Assembly (NCBI RefSeq): GCF_004664715.2
Contig: NC_051072.1
Coordinates: 40,171,142-40,235,141 of the forward strand
Direction: 5' to 3'
Length of the DNA stretch: 64,000 nt
Source: Peromyscus leucopus
Lineage: Eukaryota; Chordata; Mammalia; Rodentia; Cricetidae
Under the pieces are notes generated by a model. That model searched no databases. It saw nothing but the letters and a program-made list of their open reading frames with translations, and was not told where the DNA came from. This document shows, in pieces, positions 24,346 to 35,300 of the stretch (positions are counted from its first letter, which is position 1; every line of letters begins with the position of its first letter). The translations under genes were made by a program, and so were the position numbers.

Positions 24346-24599
24346 GCTGCCATACTTGAAAAACTTGATAATAACCCCCTATAAAATGACCCCATGGTAC
24401 CACAAACAATAATGTACCTGTGTGGATAACGAAAGAGTCTAGATCTTGATTTTCACATGCATGTAGCAAAAATCAGTGAGCACATTCACAGTACCAGACT
24501 GTGCAGACCCACTACTGGATTGAGTGAGTAAGATTAAGGGGAATTTATAGGGGGAATTCACAGGATGAACAGCCTGTTTGGGAAAACACTATTCCTCTT

Positions 24600-24831
24600 T
24601 TTGACATTTATTTTTAATATTGTATTAGCAAACTAACTATATAATAAAGGCATTCATTATGACATTCTCATACATGGACATAATGTATTTCTATTATATT
24701 CACCCCACTACCCTCTCATCCCCTTCCCATTTCCTCTAATTCTTTTCTTTCCAACTAGCCCCCTTCTACTTTTGTGCTCTCTCTGTCTCTGTCTCTCTGT
24801 CTCGCTCTGTCTCTGTCTCTCTGTCTCTCTG

Positions 24832-24862
<31 letters not shown>

Positions 24863-25010
24863 GTCTGTCTCCTCTTCTTCCTCCCCTTTTCCCTATCCCT
24901 CTCTCCCTTCCCCACATGCCTACAAATCTATTCCAATGAATTTTATTTATTAGATTTGTTTATAGGGAAGTGGGGGAGGAGTTATTCAGGCTAAAGATAA
25001 TGATTTATGG
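24600..25010 (-). mobile_element. Rodent L1 3' UTR, antisense
   Basis: The plus strand shows GGCATTCATTATGACATTCT, CATACATGGACATAATGTAT, TATTCACCCCACTACCCTCT, CCAACTAGCCCCCTTCTACT, then after a microsatellite GATTTGTTTATAGGG. This is the antisense tail of a rodent L1 UTR, with the CTGT/CT repeat at 24777-24868 expanded inside it. Confidence 0.65.
24777..24868 (+). repeat. (CTGTCT)n/(CT)n microsatellite
   Basis: About 90 bases of TCTCTG and CT units within the L1 UTR. Confidence 0.93.
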
Positions 25011-25523
25011 GCATGTTTGCACCTTCAGTAAGGATTCACCCAAGGCTGCTCTGATAGCTTCTTCCAGCCATTGCCTACTCAATACATAGGCTAAATCAAA
25101 TCAGAGAAAGGGTAGAAGTTAGAGTGATGGTTTTGACAGTAACTGTCATTTATTTTGAAACTTCTACTATTTGGATGGATCAATGGCCTTCCATCCTGGC
25201 AAATGGTGCCTATTTCCAGATGAGTGCTAATATTCTGGGCACAGTCAGCATGGTTAGTATTTTGCCATCAAGAGCAGGAGTAGCCAAGTTCAAAAAAACT
25301 AATTATTGCCCAGGTTCTTGAGCACTGTTATTCCAGAGTTAATCATGGAGGGAAGAAAAACTATACCTTGAAAGCCCCTCAGTTCACCCTAACTATGCCA
25401 CAGTGTGGGGATTCTCTCTACAACCACCACACTCAACTGCTCCATTGAGCCTGCAAATGGCCCCAGGAGTCTCATTTACTTTCAGACAGGCATCTTCTCT
25501 TCCCCTGTGCCAGGAATTAGAAC
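25011..25523. other. Unannotated stretch
   Basis: No repeat or gene recognised up to the class II LTR. Confidence 0.5.
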
Positions 25524-25529
25524 AAGAAC

Positions 25530-26026
25530 TGTAGCAGGAATCTTAAAGAGTCTTATTAATAAAAACAAACCTGGAGCCAGGTATTGGGGTGAATGCTGGA
25601 AGATCAGAGAAGCTGAACAAGCCACAGCCACCTCACCTTGCCATTTCCTCAGCTGATCCTGTTTCATCAGGCTGGAAACCTCTGAATCCTCATCCAGAAT
25701 GAATCTCAGCTGAACTATTGCTCAAAAGACTAAAAGCTTAACCAACTTAGTTCCTGGTCCTCATGCCTTATATACCTTTCTGCTTTCTGCCATCACTCCT
25801 GAGATTAAAGGCTCACTTTCTGGGATTAAAGGCGTGAGTCACCAAGGTTGGCTGTATCCTTAAAAAGGTAGAGATCCAGGCAGATCTCTGCCTCTGGAAT
25901 GCTAGGATTAAAGACATGTGCTACCACTGCCTAACCTCTATGTTTAATATAGTGGCTGTTCTATTCTCTGACCCCAGATACATTTATTAGAGTGCACAAT
26001 ATTTTGGGGAACACAATACCACCACA
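25530..26026 (-). mobile_element. Class II solo LTR with B1-like sequence in U3
   Basis: The minus strand starts TGTGGTGGTATTGTGTTCCC and ends AAGATTCCTGCTACA, so termini are TG...CA. A perfect 6-bp duplication AAGAAC flanks it (25524-25529 and 26027-26032). In LTR orientation the U3 contains a B1-like piece (AGGCAGTGGTAGCACATGTC, TTTAATCCTAGCATTCC) and a second short CCTTTAATCCCAG unit. These are followed by a TATA box (GGTATATAAGG), a U5-like region, and ATTAATAAGACTC near the 3' end. I recall close relatives in other muroid genomes but not the formal name. Confidence 0.8.
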
Positions 26027-26059
26027 AAGAACCATCTCCTACTCCACATTCACTTGACA

Positions 26060-26215
26060 GTTTGCATCAATTCATTTACTTCCTACACCAACCCTCTGCA
26101 ACGATAGGAATTATCATTGACCTTTCTCACATGAGGATTAGAAACAGTGAAAAACATTGTCCATAGTCATCCAGCTGATTAAGATTATACTTAGGGCTGT
26201 CTGGCTCCCACACCT
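26060..26215 (-). mobile_element. MIR SINE, antisense
   Basis: AATTCATTTACTTCCTACACC, GATAGGAATTATCATTGACC, CACATGAGGATTAGAAACAG, CCATAGTCATCCAGCTGATT and CTGTCTGGCTCCCACACC follow the antisense MIR order nearly end to end. Confidence 0.65.
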
Positions 26216-27432
26216 TGTGCACCACACTCCTGAGCCATCGGTCCCCTTTGAATAATCACTAGCACCCTGTTTACAATCATTCCACTCCACTTCCTCTTGA
26301 CAATTATCCATGAACTCTATATTACACTGTCATAAATTCACAAACTGAAATTTCAGGTGCTTTGAAACTCCAAGATCTGATTATTAACTCAAACGAGAGA
26401 GGAAAATGCTAAGTTTATATCAGTTGTAAACCTTATTTAAGTAACTGCTTTACATATCATTCCCATTGGCCCATTCTAGGCCTCTTTTAGAGTTGTGCTC
26501 TTAGGAGGCAAGTTCTGCATATTTCCAAATTACTAGTAGTAGGGTGAGAGAGGTCAAGAGGTCGTGCTGGGAGTGAGGAGGCTAGCCTAATATTTATCTC
26601 CAGGTATTGATTACAGAAAATAATATAAACAATTTTAATGTTATCTTTGTTTCTCCTTCTTGAAAAATGGCACAATAATAAATGGTTTTTAAAGAAAATA
26701 AGATGCCAGTGAGAAGGACAATGAAAGGCTTGTAAGAATGCCTTTGGATGAAATTGTTTGACTATGTATGGTCAAATTATGACTTCATTCTCTGAACCTT
26801 TTCTGTACTTGGCGGATTGCCCACCACACAAAGCTCAATGGGAGACAAAACCAATTCTTTTAAAGCCATTCAAAACAGCCAGATCTATGTATTTCCCACC
26901 TGTCAAGGCACAGGTCACAACCTGGTTATAGACAGGCCACCCACCCTCGGGCTTCAAATCAAAAGCCAGTGACTCGGAGATCGGAGGACTTTCAATCTGG
27001 TGACTGCAGGCCAGTGTGCCAGGCAGTAATTTCTGCAGCTAACAGCAGCAGTGACCATGCAAGTCTTGAAGCTGTGGCACAGCATGACATCGACAATAGC
27101 TCACCAGAATGGCTCTCTGGTGTGTGATGATATGTGGCTCTGGCTTCTCTTTGTTCTCACTCTTATCCCCAGTGAGCCCAGTAGATGGATGGGATCTCTT
27201 AACCAATTCCTTTTCCCTTTAGACAGCCAGAGGCAGTTCCAACTGGCTGCCTAATGAACATGTGATGTAAATGAATCCATTCATACTAAGTCAGAGCGAT
27301 GGCAATGGGATCCTGCCATGTTAGGAGTTGCCATTAAGTCCACACCAGCATCTTAGGCTTACCCAACTGTGCATCTCGAAAATCTCCAGGGTGCTCTGAG
27401 TCCATTGTTTCATGACTGCATCCTGCAATGGT

Positions 27433-27467
27433 CACTCACTACAGAAGACCCCACTCACTACAGAAGA
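27433..27467 (+). repeat. 16-bp near-tandem duplication
   Basis: CACTCACTACAGAAGA occurs at 27433-27448 and 27452-27467, separated by three bases. Probably replication slippage. Confidence 0.85.
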
Positions 27468-29017
27468 ATGTGAATTGGAAAACAGCAAGAGGTAAGACCA
27501 TGGTTCCAAATTTTTAATTCATTTTCTGCTTTATTGGGATGTAAATTCTTATCATACTCCAAGTACATTTAATAACATAAATGTATCGTGCTAACATCCC
27601 ACTATAAAACACAATATATCATGGAACTAAAAACAAAGCCTATGTAGTCTTAGTGGATAGAAGGTGGGAGGTGGCTTACTGTACAAATTTCTTCATTTTA
27701 TTATGTATCAGAGAAACATCAAAACAGGAACACTTGGGATATAGCCTTCTAGATTACTTTAGAAGAAAGCCAGTTTCTGTACGTACTGGCACACTCTGAT
27801 ACTGCTATTTTCTACATGGGATTTTATTAGACAAGAAAAGCTTTGAACAGAGAAATGGTATATAAACAACGCCTACAATGTGTGGCAAGAGTGCCCAGGA
27901 CATCACAGACACAAACATCATTGAGTAGCTCCTGGAAGGGACTGCACAAGGAGAAAGCTTCCCGTCCTGTTGAGCAGTGCATACTTATGTGCTTAATTCA
28001 ATACCGGGCTTTAACTCATATATGACATAAGTTCTGAAAAATACAGTAATTTTCACAACAGAAATGAAAGAGGTGATGATTTATAAAAGACACCAAGGCC
28101 ACATTTTGAGAACCTCTTTCTTAGGGCTATTCAATTGGTACGGCCTCAGAGAATGACCGGGGCAGCCCTGGAGCAAACACGCCCTCTCACACTTATCCTA
28201 AGATGGAGGAGGGAGCCCACATCTTTCTCTTGGCAAGACAGACTCTGCACCTGGTAATGGCATACGGTGGGTGGTGATCACACAATATTGATCCCTGTAA
28301 TGTCAATTGACAGCTCCTCATGGCCTCTCGCTCCAGGCCCCATCTCAGGGATCTATAAGACCATGTTAGTATATGTGAGACTTAATTATTCCCTCATCTG
28401 AATTGGCACTGTTCAAGAAACTCCTCAGTCAGGACTGTTTGCCCAGTCCCTCCAGAACACTGTTTGTAGCATCCACCAGCTGTATCTGGCACAACACACT
28501 GATGCATTTGGTGCTCATCTTTGCAACACCTGAATAAGAAACCCAGAGAGTGTCCAGCTTCTTCCTTAACTTTTAAGAATCCTTCCAAGGGAATCACAAT
28601 AAAGCTTCAACATCAGTTCCCAAAAGCCACAAGGAAACACAAAATTCTAACTCCCGATCTGTGGAGTATAAAAGAGAAAAAGAATCCAACAACAACAATT
28701 AAAAAAAATTTAATTTTGATCTCTGACAGCTGAAGAATACAAACTAATGACTTCAAGTGCTCTTACTCAGAGTAGATGGTGACAGGGGTTACTGGTAGTG
28801 ATTATTTGTTCCAGAAATGCCTGAAAATAGCAATAATATGAGAACAATAATTCCATCCACAATGCCCATGGGCAAAGAACACTGAACTTTAACAAGCAAT
28901 ATCTGAAAAACATCCTACAGGCTTCATGACACACTTGGAAAAAGTCTGAATTTAGGCAGCCAGAGATCTTATGTTGAACTATTAGCTCTATTCATCTCCT
29001 CTTTGAGCCTCAGTTTC

Positions 29018-29048
29018 AAATGATGCTGATGAAGATGATGATGATGAT
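29018..29048 (+). repeat. (GAT)n short repeat
   Basis: About ten GAT-like trinucleotides with interruptions. Confidence 0.8.
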
Positions 29049-30074
29049 GTAGAGAAAGTCATACTGTCTATTCCCTAGATCTGCTTGAGCTAACAAGTGT
29101 AAGAAGTCCTTCAAGGTACCTGCCATGCAGAAGATGTGCAGGAATTGCTGGTTCCAAGTCTGTTCCCTGGGATACCTACAGTCACAAAGAGCTGCTGCTC
29201 TGCTACCTGTTCTGGGTCCAGCCAGGATCACTACTTACTGGCAGTTCATGGCTACACCACTTGAGTTGACAGTCATGCCTGGAAGTATTTTCTGCAATGT
29301 GCAGGAAGGCTTTCCGCAAAAGAATGGCATCCATCATGTTTAGAGCAGTTGACTGGCTTCATGCCAGGTGATCACGTGTTAGCGACTATCCAGTAAAATG
29401 CCTACATGATGTTTACGACCCAGATTGGCTTCAAACAACACTGTGAAGCAGTCCTAAAACTGCCATGGTGATCACTGTCCATTATCACCACCTTTCCCTG
29501 TGTCCTCCTAATCGGGCAAACCGTGACCATCCTCAACAAATGGTCCGCATCCTTCCAAAGCTATAATCCCTTCCTTGTAGCTTTTCAAAGCTCACTAATC
29601 AAGCACCCTCCACCAAGCCTTGCCACCAAACTTAGCTGCCTAATGTCCTACTCACCAAATAAAGAATCTACCACTCACTGGAGACCTGCTCTAATTAATC
29701 CTCCATGTGAGCAGTAGGGGAAAATGAGATCCTGAAGCCCAGGGGATGCGGCACTGTCTGCTGACAACTGTACCTAGAGACGAGAAGCCCCAGATCCCAG
29801 GCCAAAGCTGGTTCCACTTTGCTGCTGTTGATGGAAAGTTTGGCAGCTTAGACCAGAGCCATGATGCACAAAAACTTAGTGTGTTCCTTCCTAAAATGAT
29901 ACTTGCTTTTAAGAGGGACCTTGAGCTAAAAGGAATGAGTAATGTTTCATTTTAATACAGCAGCCAGAGCCAGTGGGAAGATGTTTAAGGTTGAATAGGA
30001 CTCTTTTGGCTTCCCACCTACACTCCCAGAGTATGCTATGCTAACAATGGAAAACGTGACTTCCATACTTCCAG

Positions 30075-30160
30075 CCAGCCATCAATTTAACAGACACTTG
30101 CTGAGGTGACAGTATATAGGAGGAACAGTGCTATAAGGAGTGAGATGCCGTCTCCCCCTT
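30075..30160 (-). mobile_element. L2 3' tail, antisense
   Basis: AACAGACACTTGCTGAGGTGA, AGGAACAGTGCTATAAGGAG correspond to 'aataaatatttgttgaatga ... gtgctaggc' in reverse; lies directly against an antisense MIR. Confidence 0.45.
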
Positions 30161-30164
30161 TCTT

Positions 30165-30385
30165 CATACCTTGTATGCCAGGTAGCATCCCTAGCACTTT
30201 GCCTCGTCTGACTTGGCCCTCGCCACAATCTCATGAAAGACAGATACTGTGTCCTCTATTTTACAAGTAGGAAAACTAGGACTAACCAAAGTCAAGCCAA
30301 CCCCCACCCTCCTGAAGTTAGTAAGTAGAGGAGGTGGGATTTGAGCCCAGCTTGCTCACCTTCAGTGCTAGCTCTTCACCCATCT
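30165..30385 (-). mobile_element. MIR SINE, antisense, near full length
   Basis: TATGCCAGGTAGCATCCCTAG, CACTTTGCCTCGTCTGACTT, CACAATCTCATGAAAGACAG, CTCTATTTTACAAGTAGGAA, AACTAGGACTAACCAAAGTC, GTAAGTAGAGGAGGTGGGAT and TTGAGCCCAGCTTGCTCACC follow the antisense MIR consensus in order. Confidence 0.75.
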
Positions 30386-31151
30386 CCTGGCACTTGCGCT
30401 CCAGCAGGTGCACAGCTGGACCCCGTTGGAGAGTGTTGTGAAACTCACACAAGGAAAAGCAGGCAAAGCAGTCAGCATGGTGCTTGGCATGCATTAAAAG
30501 CTTTCTCTTTTGAAGGTTGAACAGGACACACCGTTTTTATAAAGCCTTTGTTTAGTTTGGAATCCAAGGACTCTCTGGTTTGCAAATTGCAATAAATGCC
30601 AATATTAGTATATAAATGGCACAGAATTTCATCAAGGCTAGTCATTTAAACTGTCTGCAATTTTCCAAGTAGGAATAGAAGATAGAAATCTTCTCCCTGC
30701 AGTCTAATCAAGCTGTTTTTTTCCCCTCTCTCTCCCCATTTCTCTCCCTCCCTTATCCATTTTATTCATTTATCTGAAGACAGAGTCACATTCATTACTC
30801 ATATAACTAGTACACAGTGAGTGGGTGGTGTTTAATAAAACCATGTTCACTGCCTAACTAAGAAATCATCAGAATGGAATGTTGGGAAACCATTATTGTG
30901 ATTGGAACAATGAGTTTATTAACCCGAGTGCAATTAAAACTCCAATCTTTCTCCTAGGACTACATTATTTTACTTAAGCAAATATAAAGGTTCCCCGAAG
31001 CCAGGTCACTGAGAACAACTCCAGAAGACAGGGTTTCAAGAGCAGAGCTTGCAACACAATGTCCATGATGACAGGAGTGCTCTTTCCAAGTAAATTCTGA
31101 CATGCAGAATAACCACTACCACGTGTGGCAAGTGGGCACCTGAAATGAGGG
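30386..31151. other. Unannotated stretch
   Basis: No repeat or gene recognised. The portion 30780-30990 is listed as a possible conserved element. Confidence 0.45.
30780..30990. promoter_or_regulatory. Possible conserved noncoding element (speculative)
   Basis: Repeat-free AT-rich block with CAGAATGGAATGTTGGGAAA and GAACAATGAGTTTATTAACC (ACAAT and TTATTAAC-type motifs of the kind bound by SOX and homeodomain factors). Evidence is compositional only. Confidence 0.12.
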
Positions 31152-31153
31152 GT

Positions 31154-31234
<81 letters not shown>
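31152..31234 (+). repeat. (GT)n(GA)n compound microsatellite
   Basis: About 26 bases of GT followed by about 57 bases of GA. Combines a Z-DNA-prone and a triplex-prone tract. Confidence 0.97.
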
Positions 31235-31238
<4 letters not shown>

Positions 31239-31536
31239 ACTAGGCTTTTTGGTTTATTTAATTTTAATTAATGGGAATAATTGCATGTAGCTGGTGGCCA
31301 GTTCTAAAGGAATGAATCACAAAAAAAATCAATTGGTGGAGGTTGGAGTAAGGACTTGGTAAAGTGATATCTAGGTTTCTTGGCAGACTCAACTCCCATG
31401 AGGCAGAGGCTCCCATGAGACCCTCGGTCAAGCTGCTGATATATTCTTTCCCTCCCAACATCTGTTCTTTCAACTTCTATATGAATGACCATAGAAAACC
31501 AGAGAACAAAAGGGAAAGAAACTGTGAAACTCTTAG
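31235..31536. other. Unannotated stretch
   Basis: Nothing recognised between the microsatellite and the solo LTR. Confidence 0.5.
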
Positions 31537-31541
31537 GCCAT

Positions 31542-31944
31542 TATGCTGGCTGATTTTTGTCAACTTGACACAAACATAGACTTATCTGGAAAGGGGGAAT
31601 CTTAATTAAGAAAATGCCTCCATAGACTGATCTGTAGGCAAGCCTGTGGGGTATTGTCGATTGATATTTGGCAAGGGAGGGCCCGGCTCACCATGTGTTG
31701 TGCCATCCCTGGGCAAAAGGTTCTGCAATGTGTGGGCAATCTGGCTGAGCAAACCATAGGAGTTATCCAGTAAGCAGCATTCTTCCAGGGCTCTGTTTTA
31801 GTTTCTGCCTCTGAGTTCTTGCCTTAAGTCCTTGCCCTGACTGTCATTCATGATGAACTTCAACTATAAGCTGAAATAAACTTCTCCCTACACAAGCTGG
31901 TTTTGGCCATGGTGTTTTACCACATCAACAGAAGCCCCAGGACA
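31542..31944 (+). mobile_element. Solo MaLR-type LTR with perfect 5-bp TSD
   Basis: Good copy of the family also at 148: TTTTTGTCAACTTGACACAA, GGAATCTTAATTAAGAAAAT, GTAGGCAAGCCTGTGGGGTA, AAACCATAGGAG, GAAATAAACTTCTCCC (AATAAA signal) and GGCCATGGTGTTTTACCAC. The 5-bp duplication GCCAT is perfect (31537-31541 and 31945-31949), supporting class III integration. No internal sequence remains. Confidence 0.8.
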
Positions 31945-31949
31945 GCCAT

Positions 31950-32479
31950 CTTACAGAGGAAGGAATGGAGGCAGAGATGAGACCTCTCACCCTGGGTCCT
32001 ATGATGATAGAACTTGGGAAGCCTCCTAAGAAGCATTTCACCCATTTTCCAAGCAAACCTGGCTACCATCTCACAGTTCTCAGTGTTGATAAACATTGTT
32101 CTTATCCTGCTTTGCCTCACTTTCATAACTCTCTCCCTGATAGAAATAATTGTAGTGTAACGGATAGCTTTGAGTTTGAGGAATTCTCAAAATCTCAGAA
32201 GGGTGGAGTTTCTGCCCTGGTGAGGGACAATATGGTCACTGTTTTTAACCCAGGACTCTTTAAGCCATTCCACAGAGATACTCACCTCTGTACTCAGACA
32301 AAATGTAGGCAAGCATTTCATTGTTTCTAACAAGAGAAATAAGAGCAAATAGCAAATGACTTCCTTAAAAACACTCAAATGCTATAGGATGGCTTGTTAT
32401 TTCTTCATGGCCTGCATCCACTTGGATGGTTACATTTGCTGAGTTTCTGATTAGAAAATCCTTTGCTAGGAATTTTATA
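31950..32479. other. Unannotated stretch
   Basis: A 121-codon frame at 31965-32330 is open on the plus strand but starts at the LTR edge and shows no recognisable domain or codon-level evidence. I treat it as chance. Confidence 0.45.
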
Positions 32480-32640
32480 ATTATTGTATTTTAATCCCTA
32501 AAACACTCTTACCAGCTAGTGATTATCATTCCTAATTTTATTGATCACAGATTATTGAAGATAAGTGTCTTGCTTGAGAACACAATAGAGAAAGTTCTAG
32601 AAACAAGATTCAAAAGCAAATTAGACCCCCAGCCTGGTAT
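32480..32640 (-). mobile_element. MIR SINE, antisense
   Basis: TTAATCCCTAAAACACTCTTA, TCATTCCTAATTTTATTGAT, AAGTGTCTTGCTTGAGAACA and AGACCCCCAGCCTGG follow antisense MIR order, diverged. Confidence 0.55.
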
Positions 32641-32915
32641 TTCCCATCACATTTCTGTCCCACTGTCATTGCACCGGCAAAGGTTTCCTGTTCTTCCCAA
32701 CAGATGAGTTTCTTTCATACATTTTCATTTTAGCCTTAACTAGTGGCATAAGTTGCATTCCCATCAACTGAAAAAAAAATAATAAAGATAAGTCTAAACC
32801 AAACAACAACAAAGTAAAGTTTGTAACACAATAATTGGGAAGCTTATTCCTTCTAAGTTTAAGCCATTTCTACAGTGAGCTGGGGGTATCTGTCTCAGCT
32901 CTTCTCTCTCAAACT

Positions 32916-33305
32916 TGCTAAGTTTCTTTTCCCCTTGCTGTGACAAAAGACCCTACAGATAAAGCCACCTGAAGGAGGAAAGGTTCATTTTGGGGGAATG
33001 GTACAGGGAGTAGAGTCCATCATGGCCAAGAAGACATATGGTGGCAGCAGTGGCCTACAGCTGCATGGGCAGGGACTCTCTCACAGCCAGGTGAATCAGG
33101 ACACAGAAACCAACTGGTGAATGCTGCTACTCGTCAGGCTTTTCTGATCCCTTCCCCAATTTTATTCAGCCTGGGAGCTCATGTGACACATGCTTGTCTT
33201 CTTTCCTCAGTTCAGCCTCTCTGGAAACATCCTCACAGACAGGCCCAGAGAGGTATGCCATCTAGGTGCTTCTAAGTCTAGCCAGGTTGATGATAATGAT
33301 CCACA
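32916..33305 (-). mobile_element. MaLR-like LTR, antisense
   Basis: Antisense landmarks of a second rodent MaLR-type LTR: TTGCTGTGACAAAAGACCCT, AAAGGTTCATTTTGGGG, TAGAGTCCATCATGGCCAAG, TTTTATTCAGCCTGGGAGCT, CATCCTCACAGACAGGCCCA, GTGCTTCTAAGTCTAGCCAG. No convincing TSD. A sense relative is at 59345. Confidence 0.6.
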
Positions 33306-33466
33306 GGAGTCTTCTGTGCATAAGTATTTTTATTATTTATTTTTGAGATTATAACATAATTACATCATTTCCCCCTTCCCCTTCCCCCCTCCCAACCTTT
33401 CCATATACCCTGCCTTTCTCCCTTTCAAATTCATGACCTCTTTTTTCAATATTTGTTGCTACATGC

Positions 33467-33472
<6 letters not shown>

Positions 33473-33546
<74 letters not shown>
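33473..33546 (+). repeat. (GT)n(AT)n compound microsatellite
   Basis: About 44 bases of GT followed by about 30 of AT, within the L1 UTR, probably grown from the UTR's native CATATATG-type sequence. Confidence 0.95.
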
Positions 33547-33548
<2 letters not shown>

Positions 33549-33663
33549 CTAAATATAACCTTCTCAGCCTGTATAATGTTATGTGTATGTATGTTTGTTT
33601 TCAGGGCTGATAATTTAATATTAGATTGCCAATTGGTGTGTTGTTCCCTGGGGAAGACTATAG

Positions 33664-33832
33664 CCAAATGTCTTAGATGCTCCCTCTATGAACAAGTAGA
33701 GAGTTTTCCCATCAAGAGGAAGTTTGTCTGCTTGAATCCTGGTGAGCTTCGTGTCTGCTTGCAACCAGGATGATAGAAGATGTAATACCATGTGTTTTCA
33801 AAAGCTAGCCATGAAAGGCCACACGGCTTCCA
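33664..33832 (+). repeat. 169-bp copy of 35004-35172 inside an L1 UTR
   Basis: Ungapped direct alignment with 35004-35172, about 148 of 169 identical by eye. Shared strings include CCTCTATGAACAAGTAGA and TTGCAACCAGGATGAT. The content is MLT1-type LTR sequence, but both flanks are L1 3' UTR. The left junction is at GACTATAG|CCAAATG and the right at CTTCCA|CTATCAG. Confidence 0.88.
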
Positions 33833-33925
33833 CTATCAGAATTCCTCAATTGCTTATATTTCTTTGTATAGGGTTGAGGCCTCATGGTTTTCCCCAACTA
33901 ATTTGGTAGGTCTATTGTTTCTGAA

Positions 33926-34994
33926 ACTAAAAGGAAATAAAAGAACCTAAGGCACTTTATCTGCTGTCTCAACTCCTGCAATTGTCTTTTATATCTCAAA
34001 TAAAAATTCCCGATACACTGTTTATAACAGTCAGAGCTCTGTTCTGTTGGAGATGCCACATCTACAGTGATTAATGGGAAGAGTCCAGGGTTTATTGTAC
34101 TGTTTGTCCTGATGGTAAATTGATATATAGTCTTCAGCAAATTCCATTTGAAATTACATTTCCTGTAAATGTGCCCCAATACAGATGCCACACTTCTAAA
34201 CTCTAGGCAAAATTTATGATTATACTTCAAGATAGATTATTGTATATGAGCTTAATATAAAACTCCCAAAATAGCAATGTTATGATTGCCTGTCTTCACT
34301 TTACTCCTGGATGTTTAATACTCTCAGTTTTCTATTAGCAGTCTTTTTAATGAAGATTAATTTCATTTTCTATCAGCTGTGTTAATAAAATGTATTGTTG
34401 AGAAAATGGGACTATATGGTACAATTAGCTCCTTCTACTTCCTACAAACACACTGAAATTAACGGCAGTATAAATGAGAATGGGGATTTCAATCTGCTTC
34501 CTGGTGGCTGGTTGGAAAAGTACTGTAAACTCAGAACAATGAGCCCTTGGTTCTCTAAGAGCAATGGGCTCAATGAAATGCTGGCTAGATTTAGGACAAG
34601 GTAGAGATGAGAAATTTAAAAGGCCATGAGTAAAAGGGGTCATCCAAACTGGTCGTAAAATGTCTATATTTGGAAAAACTCTGAGGAGAAGCCATTTGAA
34701 GAAAAGGGCATGATGTCATAGCCAAGAGAGTACCTCTGCCTGGCTTATAATGGCTGCCAAGGGCTTCATTGACTACTTTCTAGTTTTGGGCTCCTGAAAA
34801 CATTAGAATGGAGGAAGGAAATTCCTTCAGAAAAATGAAAGAACTTTAATTTGGTCAGAAAGCCATTGATTATCAGAACAAATTCAGTGAATGAAACCTG
34901 GATTCACAGCAGATTCAAAGCTTATCTCCCTTTCCAAAACACAAGGATCCAATCTTCCCTACCAATTGCTTCTTTTATTCTTATAGAATCTCAA
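33926..34994. other. Unannotated stretch between the two related blocks
   Basis: About 1.07 kb of AT-rich sequence with no recognised element. A 110-codon minus-strand frame (33898-34230) has no motif. Confidence 0.45.
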
Positions 34995-35300
34995 AATATG
35001 CCACCAAATGTCTTAGATGCCCCCTCTATGAACAAGTAGACAGTCTTCCCATCAAAAGGAAGGTTGTCCACTTGAATCCTGGTGAGCTTCGTATCTGCTT
35101 GCAACCAGGATGATGGAAGATGTAAGATAGTGCGGATTCAAAAGCTGGCCATGAAAGACCATGCAGCTTCCATCTTCTCTGCTGGAACACAAATGCTTGA
35201 AACCCTGAGCTTGACATACAGTGTGTCAACCAAGCTCAGATGAAGCCAAGCCTCCTAGAGAGGTTGCAAGGTAACATCTGGTCACCTAACGCTTAAGTAA
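34995..35300 (+). mobile_element. MLT1-type LTR fragment (likely source of the 33664 block)
   Basis: Sense MLT1 body: TCCACTTGAATCCTGGTGAG, GCTTGCAACCAGGATGATGG, CTGGCCATGAAAGACCATGC, AGCTTCCATCTTCTCTGCTGG, ATGCTTGAAACCCTGAGC and AGCTCAGATGAAGCC continue the LTR well beyond the 169 bp shared with 33664. The continuous context makes this the ancestral location. Confidence 0.55.

Larger units (their letters stand above)
26216..30074. other. Long unannotated, repeat-poor stretch
   Basis: Almost 3.9 kb without a recognised transposon or gene, the longest such stretch in the window. Small features are a 16-bp direct repeat at 27433-27467 and a GAT run at 29018-29048. Frames of 60-80 codons (for example 27051-27254, 29125-29343) have no motif. 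Being repeat-poor, it is a reasonable place to look for conserved noncoding elements or noncoding RNA exons, but I see no direct evidence. Confidence 0.45.
33324..33925 (-). mobile_element. L1 (Lx-like) 3' UTR, antisense, interrupted
   Basis: The plus strand gives TTTTGAGATTATAACATAAT, TACATCATTTCCCCCTTCCC, CAAATTCATGACCTCTTTTT, then after a GT/AT microsatellite CCTAAATATAACCTTCTCAG, GGGCTGATAATTTAATATTA, CCAATTGGTGTGTTGTTCCC and GGGGAAGACTA. It resumes after a 169-bp foreign block with TATCAGAATTCCTCAATTGC, TTTGTATAGGGTTGAGGCCT. The UTR order is that of rodent L1, so the block at 33664-33832 is an interruption. Confidence 0.75.

Noticed and set aside
31965..32330. 121-codon plus-strand frame as a gene
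   Set aside because: Begins at the edge of a solo LTR, lacks a domain and any splice support.
33453..33773. Frame with alternating Cys-Val and Tyr-Ile
   Set aside because: It is the translation of a GT/AT microsatellite running into L1 UTR; the same applies to similar frames at 21453, 43116, 46663 and 47940.
33664..33832. Independent MLT1 insertion in the L1
   Set aside because: No LTR ends, no 5-bp TSD, and too similar to the 35 kb copy for two independent insertions of an ancient family.
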